64,000 bases of DNA, taken from contig NZ_JAHXBF010000019.1 in the NCBI RefSeq assembly GCF_020103695.1, positions 1 through 64,000 on the forward strand, written 5' to 3'. Source of the stretch: Hyalangium versicolor. GTDB lineage: Bacteria; Myxococcota; Myxococcia; Myxococcales; Myxococcaceae. Positions within the stretch are counted from its first letter, which is position 1; every line of letters starts with the position of its first letter. The notes under the pieces were generated by a model. That model had not been told where the DNA came from, did no database searches, and saw only the letters and a list, made by a program, of their open reading frames with translations. The position numbers were made by a program, and so were the translations under genes. Below are positions 35,240-43,995 of this stretch, in pieces.

Positions 35240-37039
35240 TCAAGGCCAGCGCCGGACAGCCATGGCGACCCACTCCCGTGGCAGGCGGGCTTCCCCGGGC
35301 TTCGAGCCATCGTTCTTGATGGTGAGCCCCGTCTGGTCTCCCAGGATGAAGCAGATGGGAATGCGGCGCCCGTCCGGCAGGAGGGCCTCGGTGTAGCGGC
35401 CCAGCACGGCCTCCTGCCACTCCTTTTTGAGCCCCTCCGTCCAGAGTTGCCCGTACAGGAGGGTGCCCTCCGGAAGCGGTCCCGTCCACGAGTACTTCAC
35501 CACCTTGCTGACGATGGGCCCCGGGCGATAGGTGCCCTCCTGCTGATTCGTACCGGGTTGGTTGATGTCGATCATGATTCGGTATGACCCGTGGTTCATG
35601 AGGTCCATCTGCTCCATGGTCTCGACAACTTCCCGAGGGCAGTCGTCCGGCAGAGGCCGCACCTGGGCCGCGGTGCATCCAACGCTGAAGGTGGCGCACA
35701 GCCAGGCGGCGGTGGCCCTCACGGGCCGGGAGTTGCTGAGGGTGGACACGAGCGAGCTTCCTTTCTCGGATGCAGCGGGGAGAGGCGGAACGGGAGTACG
35801 CCACACCTGCCAGACGATCCAGAGGAACAGGAGCAGTAGGAGAGAACCTGCCCCGAGGCCGATTCTCCGCCATCTCTTTTGGCGGCGAGCCGCTTTCTCA
35901 TCGAGGGCGCGAAGTTCCCCCTCCATCTGCTGGAAGGCCGAGGAGAACTGCTCCAGGCTCTGAGACAGTTTGAGCTCCTCCGCCTTCTTCTTCTGAGCCT
36001 CCTGGGCCTGGCGCTCCAACTCCTGCTGGTGAAGGCGGCGCTCCTCCTCCTCGTCCTGGGTCATGGGCGCCAGGCCCTCGGCAGGCATCTCCAGCGGCAT
36101 CTGCCAGGCCTGCGTGGAGCGTTCCTTGTTGGCCTCCCACAGCGCCTGCAGCAGCACCTTGGCACTCTCGTACCGGTCCTCCGGCCGCTTCTCGAGCAGC
36201 CGCAAGGCGATGCGGCTGAGCGACTCCGGCACCGCCGGGTTGAGCCGGTGGGGCGCGCGAGGGACGACGGTTTGGATGGCCGTGAGCAGCTCCTTGTCCG
36301 GCAGTTGTGCATCGAAGGGCCAACCCGCCGTGAGCGCCTCGTACATGAAGACGCCTATCTGGTAGAGGTCGCCGGCCACCGTCGCGTCGAAGCGCGCGCC
36401 TTGCTTCCAGGTGCCCTCTCGCAGGAAGGCGATGCACTCGGGGGGTAACGCGTAGGGCGTCCCCGGAGCCAGCCCCACGGTGAGGGTGGAGCCGCCCGGC
36501 AGCCACGCGCTGCCCAAATCCACGAGGGTGGGCCGTCCGTCCTCCGGGACGATGACGTGCTCGCTCTTGAAGTCGCGGATGAGGATGCCGTGGGCGTGCA
36601 GGGCGACCACCACGCGCACCACCGCGATGAAGATGTCCACCAACTGAGCGGCGGTGGGCCGAGCATGCTCACGCCAGTCATGGAAGGGCTCGCCGGGCAC
36701 GAAGTCGGTGACGATGTAAAGGTAGCCCTTCTTGGGATGGGGCCAACGACCGATGCCCCGAAGGTGGGGCAGGCCTTCGACACTGGTGTTGGCCAACAGG
36801 ACGGCGCCCTCGTGACGCATGCGCCCATCCACCTGCCCCTCCTCCCGGAGCTTCTCGGGCGTGGCCTCGGAGAACTCCGGCGGTGGGCGCACCGCCATCT
36901 TCAACGTGAAGAACTCTCCCTGGAGTTCCGCTTTGAAGGCGTGACCAAAGCTGCCGCTGCCCAGCGATTCGACGATGTGCCAGGGACCCACCATGTCCCC
37001 CGGCTTGAGCTGGTCGGGATGAAAGGCTTCCGTTGTCAC
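35240..37039 (-). CDS. membrane-anchored Ser/Thr protein kinase-like protein with altered catalytic loop
   Basis: A 599-residue protein. The kinase domain (20-300) has glycine loop GSGSFG (27-32), Lys47 in FFTLKMA, catalytic loop IRDFKSEH (154-161, Asp156), and DLG (174-176). The usual His of HRD is Ile and the metal-binding Asn is His161, so activity may be reduced or atypical. A Glu/Gln-rich coiled coil (328-390), one membrane helix (393-410) and a C-terminal domain of about 160 residues predicted outside the membrane follow. The DUF2381 gene lies 12 bases upstream on the same strand; such pairs recur in myxobacteria. Confidence 0.85.
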   Translation of the reverse strand: MTTEAFHPDQLKPGDMVGPWHIVESLGSGSFGHAFKAELQGEFFTLKMAVRPPPEFSEATPEKLREEGQVDGRMRHEGAVLLANTSVEGLPHLRGIGRWPHPKKGYLYIVTDFVPGEPFHDWREHARPTAAQLVDIFIAVVRVVVALHAHGILIRDFKSEHVIVPEDGRPTLVDLGSAWLPGGSTLTVGLAPGTPYALPPECIAFLREGTWKQGARFDATVAGDLYQIGVFMYEALTAGWPFDAQLPDKELLTAIQTVVPRAPHRLNPAVPESLSRIALRLLEKRPEDRYESAKVLLQALWEANKERSTQAWQMPLEMPAEGLAPMTQDEEEERRLHQQELERQAQEAQKKKAEELKLSQSLEQFSSAFQQMEGELRALDEKAARRQKRWRRIGLGAGSLLLLLFLWIVWQVWRTPVPPLPAASEKGSSLVSTLSNSRPVRATAAWLCATFSVGCTAAQVRPLPDDCPREVVETMEQMDLMNHGSYRIMIDINQPGTNQQEGTYRPGPIVSKVVKYSWTGPLPEGTLLYGQLWTEGLKKEWQEAVLGRYTEALLPDGRRIPICFILGDQTGLTIKNDGSKPGEARLPREWVAMAVRRWP

Positions 37040-37051
37040 GGGTGGGGCCTC

Positions 37052-37924
37052 CTATTTGGCCACGAGAGTGAGCAGAAGGCGCCGCTGGCCGCTGGCGTCC
37101 ACGAGTTCCACGCTGAACGACTTGCCAGCCGTCCAGGGCGGAACCTTCGTCTCGACAACAAGCACTCCCTCCTCACCGGCCTCCAGCCGCTCGGGCTTCA
37201 TCTGCACCGAGAGCACCTTCGCCAGAGCGTCTCCTGGCCCTGAGATGCGGCACTGACCAGGTGTCCACGATGGCTGAGCAGCGAGGTTCCGCAACCGGAT
37301 GACCATCAGCGTCGAGAACGTGCCCTCATAGCCAATAGCCTCTGCGACCACCAATCCCCCACCGCTCGCAGGAACCGGCGGCAGTGTGAAAATGATGGGT
37401 TTCATGTTCTCTGTGAGCCACTTCGAGAAGACAAGGCTCGCTGGGCCGTTGCCCGCATACCGGGCCTTGAACTCCTCCAGCTCCGCCTCCTTCTGGTTGA
37501 GGGCCGCGAGCAACGCCTCGGGGGTGTTCGCCCGCCGGTCCACCTCCACCTTGCCGTCCATCACGTCCATCTTGGAGACAACAGCCAGGACGGCCTTCGC
37601 GGGCAGAGCGCGATCCTTGAAGCCGACCTGCATGATGAGCCGCTCGCCTGGCCCCAGGTCCGTGAAGGGCTCCAGGGCGAGGATGCGGTCCCCGACGTCC
37701 ACCCACTTGAAGCGGGTCCGGTCCAACACGAGGCTGTCCCGGTCCAACAGGCCGTTGAAGGCCACCATGGTGAGGTTGCCCGCGGCCACGTACACCTCGG
37801 GCATGGGCTCAGCGGGCGTTGTGGGCAGTGCGGCGCGCCGATCCTGGCGCTGGCGGGCGGGGAACTGAGGCTGGGCAGCGGCTTCGTTCGCCACCAAGGC
37901 CAGAGCGAGCAGTAGCCACTTCAT
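37052..37924 (-). CDS. DUF2381 family protein
   Basis: A 290-residue secreted protein (signal MKWLLLALALVANEAAA) of the DUF2381 group known almost only from myxobacteria. The N-terminal half holds VYVAAGNLTMVAFNGLLDRDSL and LGPGERLIMQVGF, beta-rich, then a helix (LAALNQKEAELEEFKARYAG), then an Ig-like C-terminal half (GTFSTLMVIRLRNLAAQPSWTPG). Function unknown. ATG at 37924 is preferred; an in-frame TTG at 37936 exists. It forms an operon with the kinase-like gene that follows. Confidence 0.85.
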   Translation of the reverse strand: MKWLLLALALVANEAAAQPQFPARQRQDRRAALPTTPAEPMPEVYVAAGNLTMVAFNGLLDRDSLVLDRTRFKWVDVGDRILALEPFTDLGPGERLIMQVGFKDRALPAKAVLAVVSKMDVMDGKVEVDRRANTPEALLAALNQKEAELEEFKARYAGNGPASLVFSKWLTENMKPIIFTLPPVPASGGGLVVAEAIGYEGTFSTLMVIRLRNLAAQPSWTPGQCRISGPGDALAKVLSVQMKPERLEAGEEGVLVVETKVPPWTAGKSFSVELVDASGQRRLLLTLVAK

Positions 37925-38084
37925 GGGTAGTACCAAGGAAGGAGAACCTCCAGGGTAAGTACTCTAGCAGATGTGCGGCCGTGTCGCGCGATGCCAGCGA
38001 CGCGCGACCATCGACGCTGACACACCAACTTCCCCTTCCAGGCCCCCTCCGCTGCCATCTGGCGTGGGCAGCACGCTCCGCTCA

Positions 38085-38112
38085 TTGAATTACCTGCATA
38101 TGCAGGTATATT
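38085..38112 (+). promoter_or_regulatory. promoter with 18-bp perfect palindrome in the spacer (candidate MarR operator)
   Basis: TTGAAT (38085-38090) and TATATT (38107-38112) are 16 bases apart. The spacer is almost wholly the palindrome TACCTGCATATGCAGGTA (38091-38108). A MarR-family gene lies immediately beyond the hydrolase that this promoter would drive, so it is the obvious candidate binder. Confidence 0.65.
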
Positions 38113-38149
38113 GATGGGCATGTCGCTGCCCCGTCCCAGGAGCTCCCTC

Positions 38150-39307
38150 ATGCGGAACCGTGTTCTGTGCCTCGGAGCGAGCCTTCTGATATTCGGGTGC
38201 GCAACCACACGGCCCCCCGCAGCAGAGCCCCCGGCTGGCATCTCCACGGCTGTGCCGTTCAGCGCGACTTCCGAGCTGGCGGTGCAGGAAGGGGATGCGA
38301 CGTTCGCGAACCACCGGCTCCGCAATGGAGCGACGCTGCCGGAACTCCGCATCCACTACGCGACGGCTGGGACTCCGCGGCGGGACGCGACGGGCGCCGT
38401 GACCAACGCGGTCCTCCTCCTGCACTGGACAGGTTCGAGCGGCGAAGTGCTCCGAAGCAAGCCGTTCGTCGATGCGCTGTTCGCTCCGGGAAAGCCGCTC
38501 GATGCGACGAAATACTTCCTCATCTTCCCGGACAGCCTCGGGCACGGGCGCTCCAGCAAGCCCAGTGATGGCCTCCGAGCCCGATTCCCGGCGTACGGCT
38601 ACCGGGACATCGTCGAGCTCCAGCACCGCGTCGTCACGGAGACGCTCGGCATTCCTCGCCTCCACGCCATCGTGGGCCTCTCCATGGGCGGGATGAACGC
38701 GTGGCTCTGGAGCGAGCTGTACCCGGACGATGTGGAGGCCGTGATGCCCATCGTCTCGCTGCCCGCGCGCATCTCCGGCCGCAACCTCCTCTGGCGCCGC
38801 TTCGTCTCCCATCAGATCCGCAAGGACCCGGAATGGAAGGGCGGCGACTACGTAGCCCCGCCACGAGGCTGGCTCGAAGCATTCCCCATCTTCCGCATGC
38901 TCCTCGACGGAGTGCCGCACCTCCAGGCAACGATCCCTGATCTGGCCGCGGCCGACGCCTATGTGGATGAGGCGATCACTCAAGCGGCCCGGTTCGACGC
39001 GAACGACATCCTGTACTCGCTCGAGTCATCGGCTGACTACGATCCGGAACCCGCGCTCGACACGATCAAGGCCAAGGTCTTCGCGCTCAACTTCTCGGAT
39101 GACGAGTTCAACCCCGTCTCGCTGGGCATCATGGAGCGGCTGATGCCGCGCGTGAGGAGAGGACGCTTTGTGCTCCAGCAGGGACATGAAGGCTCGTTCG
39201 GACACTTCACGCAGGCCCACCCCGAGCTCTGGGCGGACCACGTCGCGGCCTTCATGGCTTTCGCCGAGCAGTCTCCCCAGACGACAAGTCGGAGCGAATC
39301 ACCTTGA
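38150..39307 (+). CDS. alpha/beta hydrolase, homoserine acetyltransferase-like, lipoprotein
   Basis: A 385-residue alpha/beta hydrolase. The leader MRNRVLCLGASLLIFGCATT predicts lipidation at Cys17. The catalytic Ser is in VGLSMGGMNAW, the Asp in LNFSDDEFNP, and the His in QQGHEGSFGHF. Overall similarity is to the homoserine O-acetyltransferase branch (RIHYATAGTPRRD, FPDSLGHGRSSKPSDGL), but export argues for a hydrolase or esterase. I chose the ATG at 38150 because AGGAG lies 7 bases before it. Its 3' end overlaps the convergent marR gene by 56 bases. Confidence 0.82.
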   Translation: MRNRVLCLGASLLIFGCATTRPPAAEPPAGISTAVPFSATSELAVQEGDATFANHRLRNGATLPELRIHYATAGTPRRDATGAVTNAVLLLHWTGSSGEVLRSKPFVDALFAPGKPLDATKYFLIFPDSLGHGRSSKPSDGLRARFPAYGYRDIVELQHRVVTETLGIPRLHAIVGLSMGGMNAWLWSELYPDDVEAVMPIVSLPARISGRNLLWRRFVSHQIRKDPEWKGGDYVAPPRGWLEAFPIFRMLLDGVPHLQATIPDLAAADAYVDEAITQAARFDANDILYSLESSADYDPEPALDTIKAKVFALNFSDDEFNPVSLGIMERLMPRVRRGRFVLQQGHEGSFGHFTQAHPELWADHVAAFMAFAEQSPQTTSRSESP

Positions 39308-39716
39308 ACATCAACTCACGCAGCGCAGTGGCCTCGTCGCCGCCGAACACGCGATCGAACTCGGCCTGCGCACGCTGCCAGAGAGCACGGGCGCGCTTAT
39401 GAACGGCCTTCCCCTCGGGCGTCAGCGTCACAACACGCGTGCGGCGATCCGTGCCGACCTGCAGGACGACGAGGCCCTCCTTCAACAGCGGCCGAAGGTT
39501 GTGCGTGAGCGTCGACGCATCCATCACGAGCTGCTCCGCCAGCTCGTTCACTGTCTTGGGGCCTTGCTGATGCACGCGGTGGAGGATCGAGTACTGCGTC
39601 GTCCGGATGCCGCTCGGCAGGAGCACCTGATCATAGAACTGGGAGACGTGGCGCGACGCCTGCCTCAGGGCCTGGCAGTTACACAGGGTTCTAGAGAGAT
39701 CTTCGTCTTGAGGCAT
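39252..39716 (-). CDS. MarR-family transcriptional regulator
   Basis: A 154-residue winged-helix repressor. RTTQYSILHRVHQQGPKTVNELAEQLVMDASTLTHNLRPLLKEGLV is the HTH and DRRTRVVTLTPEGK the wing. Two cysteines near the N-terminus (CNCQALRQASR, Cys12 and Cys14) might allow redox or ligand sensing; this is inference. It is convergent with the hydrolase and divergent from the MFS gene (123 bases between starts), so it probably controls both. The palindrome at 38091-38108 is a likely target. Confidence 0.9.
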   Translation of the reverse strand: MPQDEDLSRTLCNCQALRQASRHVSQFYDQVLLPSGIRTTQYSILHRVHQQGPKTVNELAEQLVMDASTLTHNLRPLLKEGLVVLQVGTDRRTRVVTLTPEGKAVHKRARALWQRAQAEFDRVFGGDEATALRELMFKVIRSDLSSGETARRKP

Positions 39717-39838
39717 CGCCGATCCGGACGGAGCGTGGGCGTGATGGCCCTTTCACATCGTATTGTAACCGCTCGCGGCGCAGGGCTCCTCCAGAACCCG
39801 CGCGGGAGCCTGGCTGTCCGCTTCGAGGAGGTTCTGTC

Positions 39839-41094
39839 GTGAGCCGTCGCAAGATTCATTACGCGTGGGTGGTCGCTGCCGCCGTGTTCCTCGTGCTGCT
39901 GTGCGCCGCGGGCGTGCGAGCAACCCCGAGCGTCTTCATCGTCCCGCTTGAGCGGGAGTTCGGCTGGAGCCGGGCCCTCATCTCGGGAGCGGTGTCCCTG
40001 AACCTGGTGCTCTATGGGTTGATGGGCCCGTTCGCCGCGGCCCTCATGCAGGCCTTTGGCATCCGCCGCACGATCCTCGTCTCTCTCACCATCATTGGCA
40101 CGGGGGTCGCGCTGACGAAATGCACGCGCCATGGCAGCTCTACTCCTTCTGGGGAGTGCTCGTCGGGCTCGGAACGGGCACGACAGCGATGGTGCTCGGG
40201 GCGACGGTCGTGCACCGCTGGTTCGCCACCCGCCGAGGCCTCGTCATGGGCATCCTCACGGCCAGCACGGCGACGGGCCAGCTCGTGTTCCTACCCATCC
40301 TCGCGGCCATGGTCGAGCGCCACGGCTGGCGCGTCGTCTCCCTGGGTGTCGCCGCCGTCGTCGCGCTGGTGATTCCTCTCGTCGCGCTCGTCGTTCGAGA
40401 TCGACCCTCGGACGTCGGAGAGCGCCCTTATGGGGCGGCGCCCGATGCCGCAGACGAGGCAGTGGTGGCCACCAACCCGCTCGCCAATGCCATCGGCGCA
40501 TTGGGGCGTTCGGCCAGGCACCGTGACTTCTGGCTGCTGGCAGGAAGCTTCTTCATCTGCGGAGCGACGACGAACGGGCTGGTGGGGACCCATCTCGTCC
40601 CCGCATGCCTGGACCACGGGATTCCCGAGGTCCGTGCGGCAGGGCTCCTGGCGATGATGGGGATCTGCGATCTGCTGGGGACGACCGCGAGCGGCTGGCT
40701 GTCGGACCGCTTCGACAACCGCTGGTTGCTCTTCTGGTACTACGGGTTGCGTGGGCTCGCGCTCCTCTACCTGCCCACCGCGTTCGAGCTCGAAGTCTTT
40801 GGCCTACCGGTGTTCGCGGTCTTCTACGGGCTCGATTGGATTGCCACCGTACCCCCGACGGTTCGCCTCACGACGCAGACCGTGGGCGCTGCCGACGGGC
40901 CCATTGCGTTCGGTTGGATCGTCGCCGCCCACCAGGTGGGCGCGGGAGTCGGAGCGCTGGGCGCGGGAGTGGTTCGCACCGCCCTGGCGACGTACACGCC
41001 GGCCTGGGTCGTGGCCGGCGCCATCTGCATCGCCGCGTCGCTCATCGTCCTACGTATCGGTCGCAGTCCCCGTCCCTCGCTGGCCCTCGAGTAG
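39839..41094 (+). pseudogene. MFS transporter, disrupted by a single frameshift
   Basis: The first frame (GTG at 39839, GAGGAGG upstream) reads the first membrane helices (HYAWVVAAAVFLVLLCAAG ... IRRTILVSLTIIGTGVAL). The rest of the protein, starting MHAPWQLYSFWGVLVGLGTG, continues in another frame from about 40120 to the stop at 41094. The two parts fit end to end as one MFS permease of about 418 residues of the oxalate/monocarboxylate-like type. The change lies within CTGACGAAATGCACG near 40115-40122 and is explained by loss of one base. It could be a true inactivating mutation or a sequencing error. Confidence 0.75.
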
Positions 41095-41111
41095 CCCAGC
41101 GCGAACCGCGC

Positions 41112-43577
41112 TCAGGGCTCCTTGACGGGCGTGGCGCTGGTGCTGTGCTTCTTGCGCCAGCGCTCCACCATCAGCAGCAGCGCCGGGAAGCCCAGCAGCA
41201 CGATGATGACGTTCACCCCGAAGCCCAGGTTGGCCACGTTGCCAATCGAGTTGAGGCCCGGGTGCCGCGCGATGGCCAGCGCCAGGAAGCCGATGGCGCT
41301 CGTCAGCAGGCCTCCCAGGATGGCGCGTCCCGTCTCCGCGTACACAGAGATGAAGTCACTGTCCGGCTCGGACAGACGCTGAATCAGGTGCACACCCGCA
41401 TCCACCGTGGTGCCCACCAGTACCGGCAGCACCACCAGGTTCAGGTAGTTGAACTCGATGCCGAGGATGCCCATCAGTCCCACCAGGCCGGCCACCGACA
41501 GCAGCGTGGGCAGCATGCAGATGAGCGCCGAGCGCAGCCGCCCCATGGTGATCCACATCGCCCCCAGCACCGACAGCACCGCGGCGGCCAGGATGCGCGG
41601 CCCGTCCTTGGAGACCATGTCCAGGATGTCCGCGATGATGAGCGCCTCGCCCGCGGCCGACACCTGCGAGCCGTCCGGCAGCTTCAGCCCGCGCACCTCC
41701 TTCGCGAAGCGCCGCGTCCCCGCGCCGTCCGCCAGGTTGATGGACGCGTACACCAGCACCACGCCGCCCGTGTCCTTCTCGCCGTTGAGCCCCTCGAACT
41801 CGCGCCGCACCGCGTCCGGCAGGTTCTCGCGCTGGAAGGGCTTGGCCTGCGTCATCTTCAGCGCCCGCAGGAAGTTGGCGCGGATGTCCTTGGGCAGCCG
41901 CTCCGGATCCAGCTTCTCCAGCCGTTCATGAATGGCGGTGAGGATGGAGCGCTTCTCCTCCTGCTGCTTGGGCACCAGGTCCACCAGCGCGCCCACGAAG
42001 TCGATCGTCGTGTCCTTGCCGTTCTCCTTCTTGCGCTCCTCCAACTGCTGCACCACCTCGCGCTCCATGTCCTGCGAGTCGGTGAGCACCACCACCGGCG
42101 TCTGCGAGTGCCCGAGGATGTCGTTGATGCGCCGATCCAGCTGCACCGACGCCAGGCTCTTGTCCTCCATCTTGGACAAGTCGTAGTTGAAGCCAATGCG
42201 GCCAATCTGGCTGATGAGCGCCACCAGCCCCAAGGCGACGACGCCCCCCACCACGCGGTAGTTGCGAGGCAGCCAGCGGGCCAGCGCCGCCAGGGGCCCG
42301 GCCGACGCCTCGTGCTCGCGCGGAGTCCAGCCCCAGCGCGACGCCAGCCCCAGCAGCGCCGGCAGCACGAGCACATACGAGGCCACGCTGACGAGCATGC
42401 CCACCGCCGCGATGATGCCGAACTCGTGGAAGGCGGCGAACTCGGAGATGGACAGGCTCAGGAAGGTGAGCGCCGCCACCAGCGCTGAGATGAACGCCGA
42501 GAAGCCCGTGTGCCGGAACGACTCGCGCACCGCATCCAGCGAGTTGTGTCCCTCCGCCCTCAGCGTCGTGTATCTCCCGAGCAGATGGATGCCGTGCTCC
42601 ACGCCCAGACCGCCCAGCACCGCGGCCAGGAAGCCCGTGAGCAGGTTCACCTTCCCGTAGAAGGCACCCACGAAGCCGTATGTCCACGACAGGCCCGCCA
42701 GCACGGGCAGCATCGTGAAGAGCACGCTCCACCCGCTGCGGAAGTGGAACACCAGATAGAGGACCAGCAGCACCATGGCGATCGTCGACGCCTTCGCCAG
42801 GTCCGCGGTGATGACGTTCTGGTGATCGATCTTCTTCTTGAAGGTGCCGGAGATCTCCGTCTGGAAGCCCGCGCCGTACTTCGACAGGTCCTCCTTCTTC
42901 AGGAAGTCCTGCACCTGGCCCACCACCTGCTTGGCATAGTTCAGGTCCGCGCTGCTGCCCTTGGGCTTGAGCATCAGCAGCACCATGTGCTCCTTGGAGT
43001 CCAGGTAGTAGATGTCCTCGCCCTCGGCCAGGCGCTGCTGCGCGCCACCGGTGTACTTCTTCTCGATGTCGGAGAAGTCCACGGGAGGTGGAGGCGTATC
43101 CTCCAGCCGGACGACGAGCGGGTTGGCCTGCTCCTTCTCCCAGGTGATGCGCGCCTCGAGCCGATCCTGCAGCAGCTTCAGGTCCGGCACGTCCACGTAG
43201 TAGAGCGCGTGCTCCTCGAAGAAGTTGCGCGGCCGCTGGTAGTGGACGTAGCGGATCTCCGAGAGCTGGGCGAGCTTGGGCGCCATCTCGTCCGCGAACC
43301 GCTTGAGGTTGTCCTGGTCCCCGCCGATGCCGACGACGACCACATAGCCCTGGCCACCGAAGCGCTTGCGCAGCTTGTCCAGGTCCTGGACGCTGGGGAA
43401 CGACTTGGGCAGCAGGCCCACCAGGTCCGCGTTGAGCGTGAGCGTCCCCGAGTACCACGTCCCCAGCGCCGTCAGCACCGCGGTCAGCAGCAGCGCCTGC
43501 CAGGGCTTGCGATGGGTCAGCGCCGCGAGCGCTCCAATCCATCCCTCGAAACGCGCCGACAGACTCTTGTCACTCAT
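41112..43577 (-). CDS. RND/MMPL-family membrane transporter
   Basis: An 821-residue protein of the RND superfamily, predicted exporter type (MMPL). One helix at the N-terminus (KPWQALLLTAVLTALG) precedes a large periplasmic domain; a block of helices with LTGFLAAVLGGLGVEHGIHLLGRY follows, and the same plan repeats in the second half (LVVLPVLVGTTVDAGVHLIQRL). The paired GxGVEHGIH / GTTVDAGVH helices carry the polar residues of the proton path. Such proteins move lipids such as hopanoids. No membrane-fusion protein is nearby. It is divergent from a paralogue. Confidence 0.88.
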   Translation of the reverse strand: MSDKSLSARFEGWIGALAALTHRKPWQALLLTAVLTALGTWYSGTLTLNADLVGLLPKSFPSVQDLDKLRKRFGGQGYVVVVGIGGDQDNLKRFADEMAPKLAQLSEIRYVHYQRPRNFFEEHALYYVDVPDLKLLQDRLEARITWEKEQANPLVVRLEDTPPPPVDFSDIEKKYTGGAQQRLAEGEDIYYLDSKEHMVLLMLKPKGSSADLNYAKQVVGQVQDFLKKEDLSKYGAGFQTEISGTFKKKIDHQNVITADLAKASTIAMVLLVLYLVFHFRSGWSVLFTMLPVLAGLSWTYGFVGAFYGKVNLLTGFLAAVLGGLGVEHGIHLLGRYTTLRAEGHNSLDAVRESFRHTGFSAFISALVAALTFLSLSISEFAAFHEFGIIAAVGMLVSVASYVLVLPALLGLASRWGWTPREHEASAGPLAALARWLPRNYRVVGGVVALGLVALISQIGRIGFNYDLSKMEDKSLASVQLDRRINDILGHSQTPVVVLTDSQDMEREVVQQLEERKKENGKDTTIDFVGALVDLVPKQQEEKRSILTAIHERLEKLDPERLPKDIRANFLRALKMTQAKPFQRENLPDAVRREFEGLNGEKDTGGVVLVYASINLADGAGTRRFAKEVRGLKLPDGSQVSAAGEALIIADILDMVSKDGPRILAAAVLSVLGAMWITMGRLRSALICMLPTLLSVAGLVGLMGILGIEFNYLNLVVLPVLVGTTVDAGVHLIQRLSEPDSDFISVYAETGRAILGGLLTSAIGFLALAIARHPGLNSIGNVANLGFGVNVIIVLLGFPALLLMVERWRKKHSTSATPVKEP

Positions 43578-43995
43578 GGTGTCCGCTCTTGGTGTTCAAA
43601 GGTCAGCAATGAAAGCGGCCCACCATTGCCAGGGTCGTCCCTGGAGTCAACGGATAGGCCCTTTCGGGCGTGCAGGCCGGCAAGCCCTGGGTCCGTAGTC
43701 CCATGCTGCGGCGATACAACCTCCTGCCCCTTCATTTCTTCCGACACCGGCTGTTCGGTCTGCCCCCGTCTCACGGGATCCATTAGTCCGACAGTGAGAC
43801 AGCCCCGGAAAAGAGGTGACCGATCTCACCCTGGGCAGGCGAGCGGCTGACAAGCCCTGTCCCCGCTGCCCGGCCATGGCCACCTTGCCGCCCGGAAGGT
43901 GGGGCTCGCATGGCGCGGGCCCGGGAGGGGAATGCGCTGGGTTCACCGCGGTACCGGGGAGGCCCGGACGCGAGGCTCCTGGCGTACCCGCGACC
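43578..43995. other. divergent intergenic region between two RND genes
   Basis: These 418 bases separate the start codons of the paired RND genes. The right-hand frame is open back to 43816, but translation of that part is not RND-like. I see no convincing promoter pair; GGTGA-N6-TCACC near 43817-43832 is a small dyad of doubtful value. Confidence 0.4.

Noticed and set aside
43817..43832. Short dyad GGTGA-N6-TCACC as an operator
   Set aside because: Five-base arms are too weak to stand out from chance in this GC-rich sequence.
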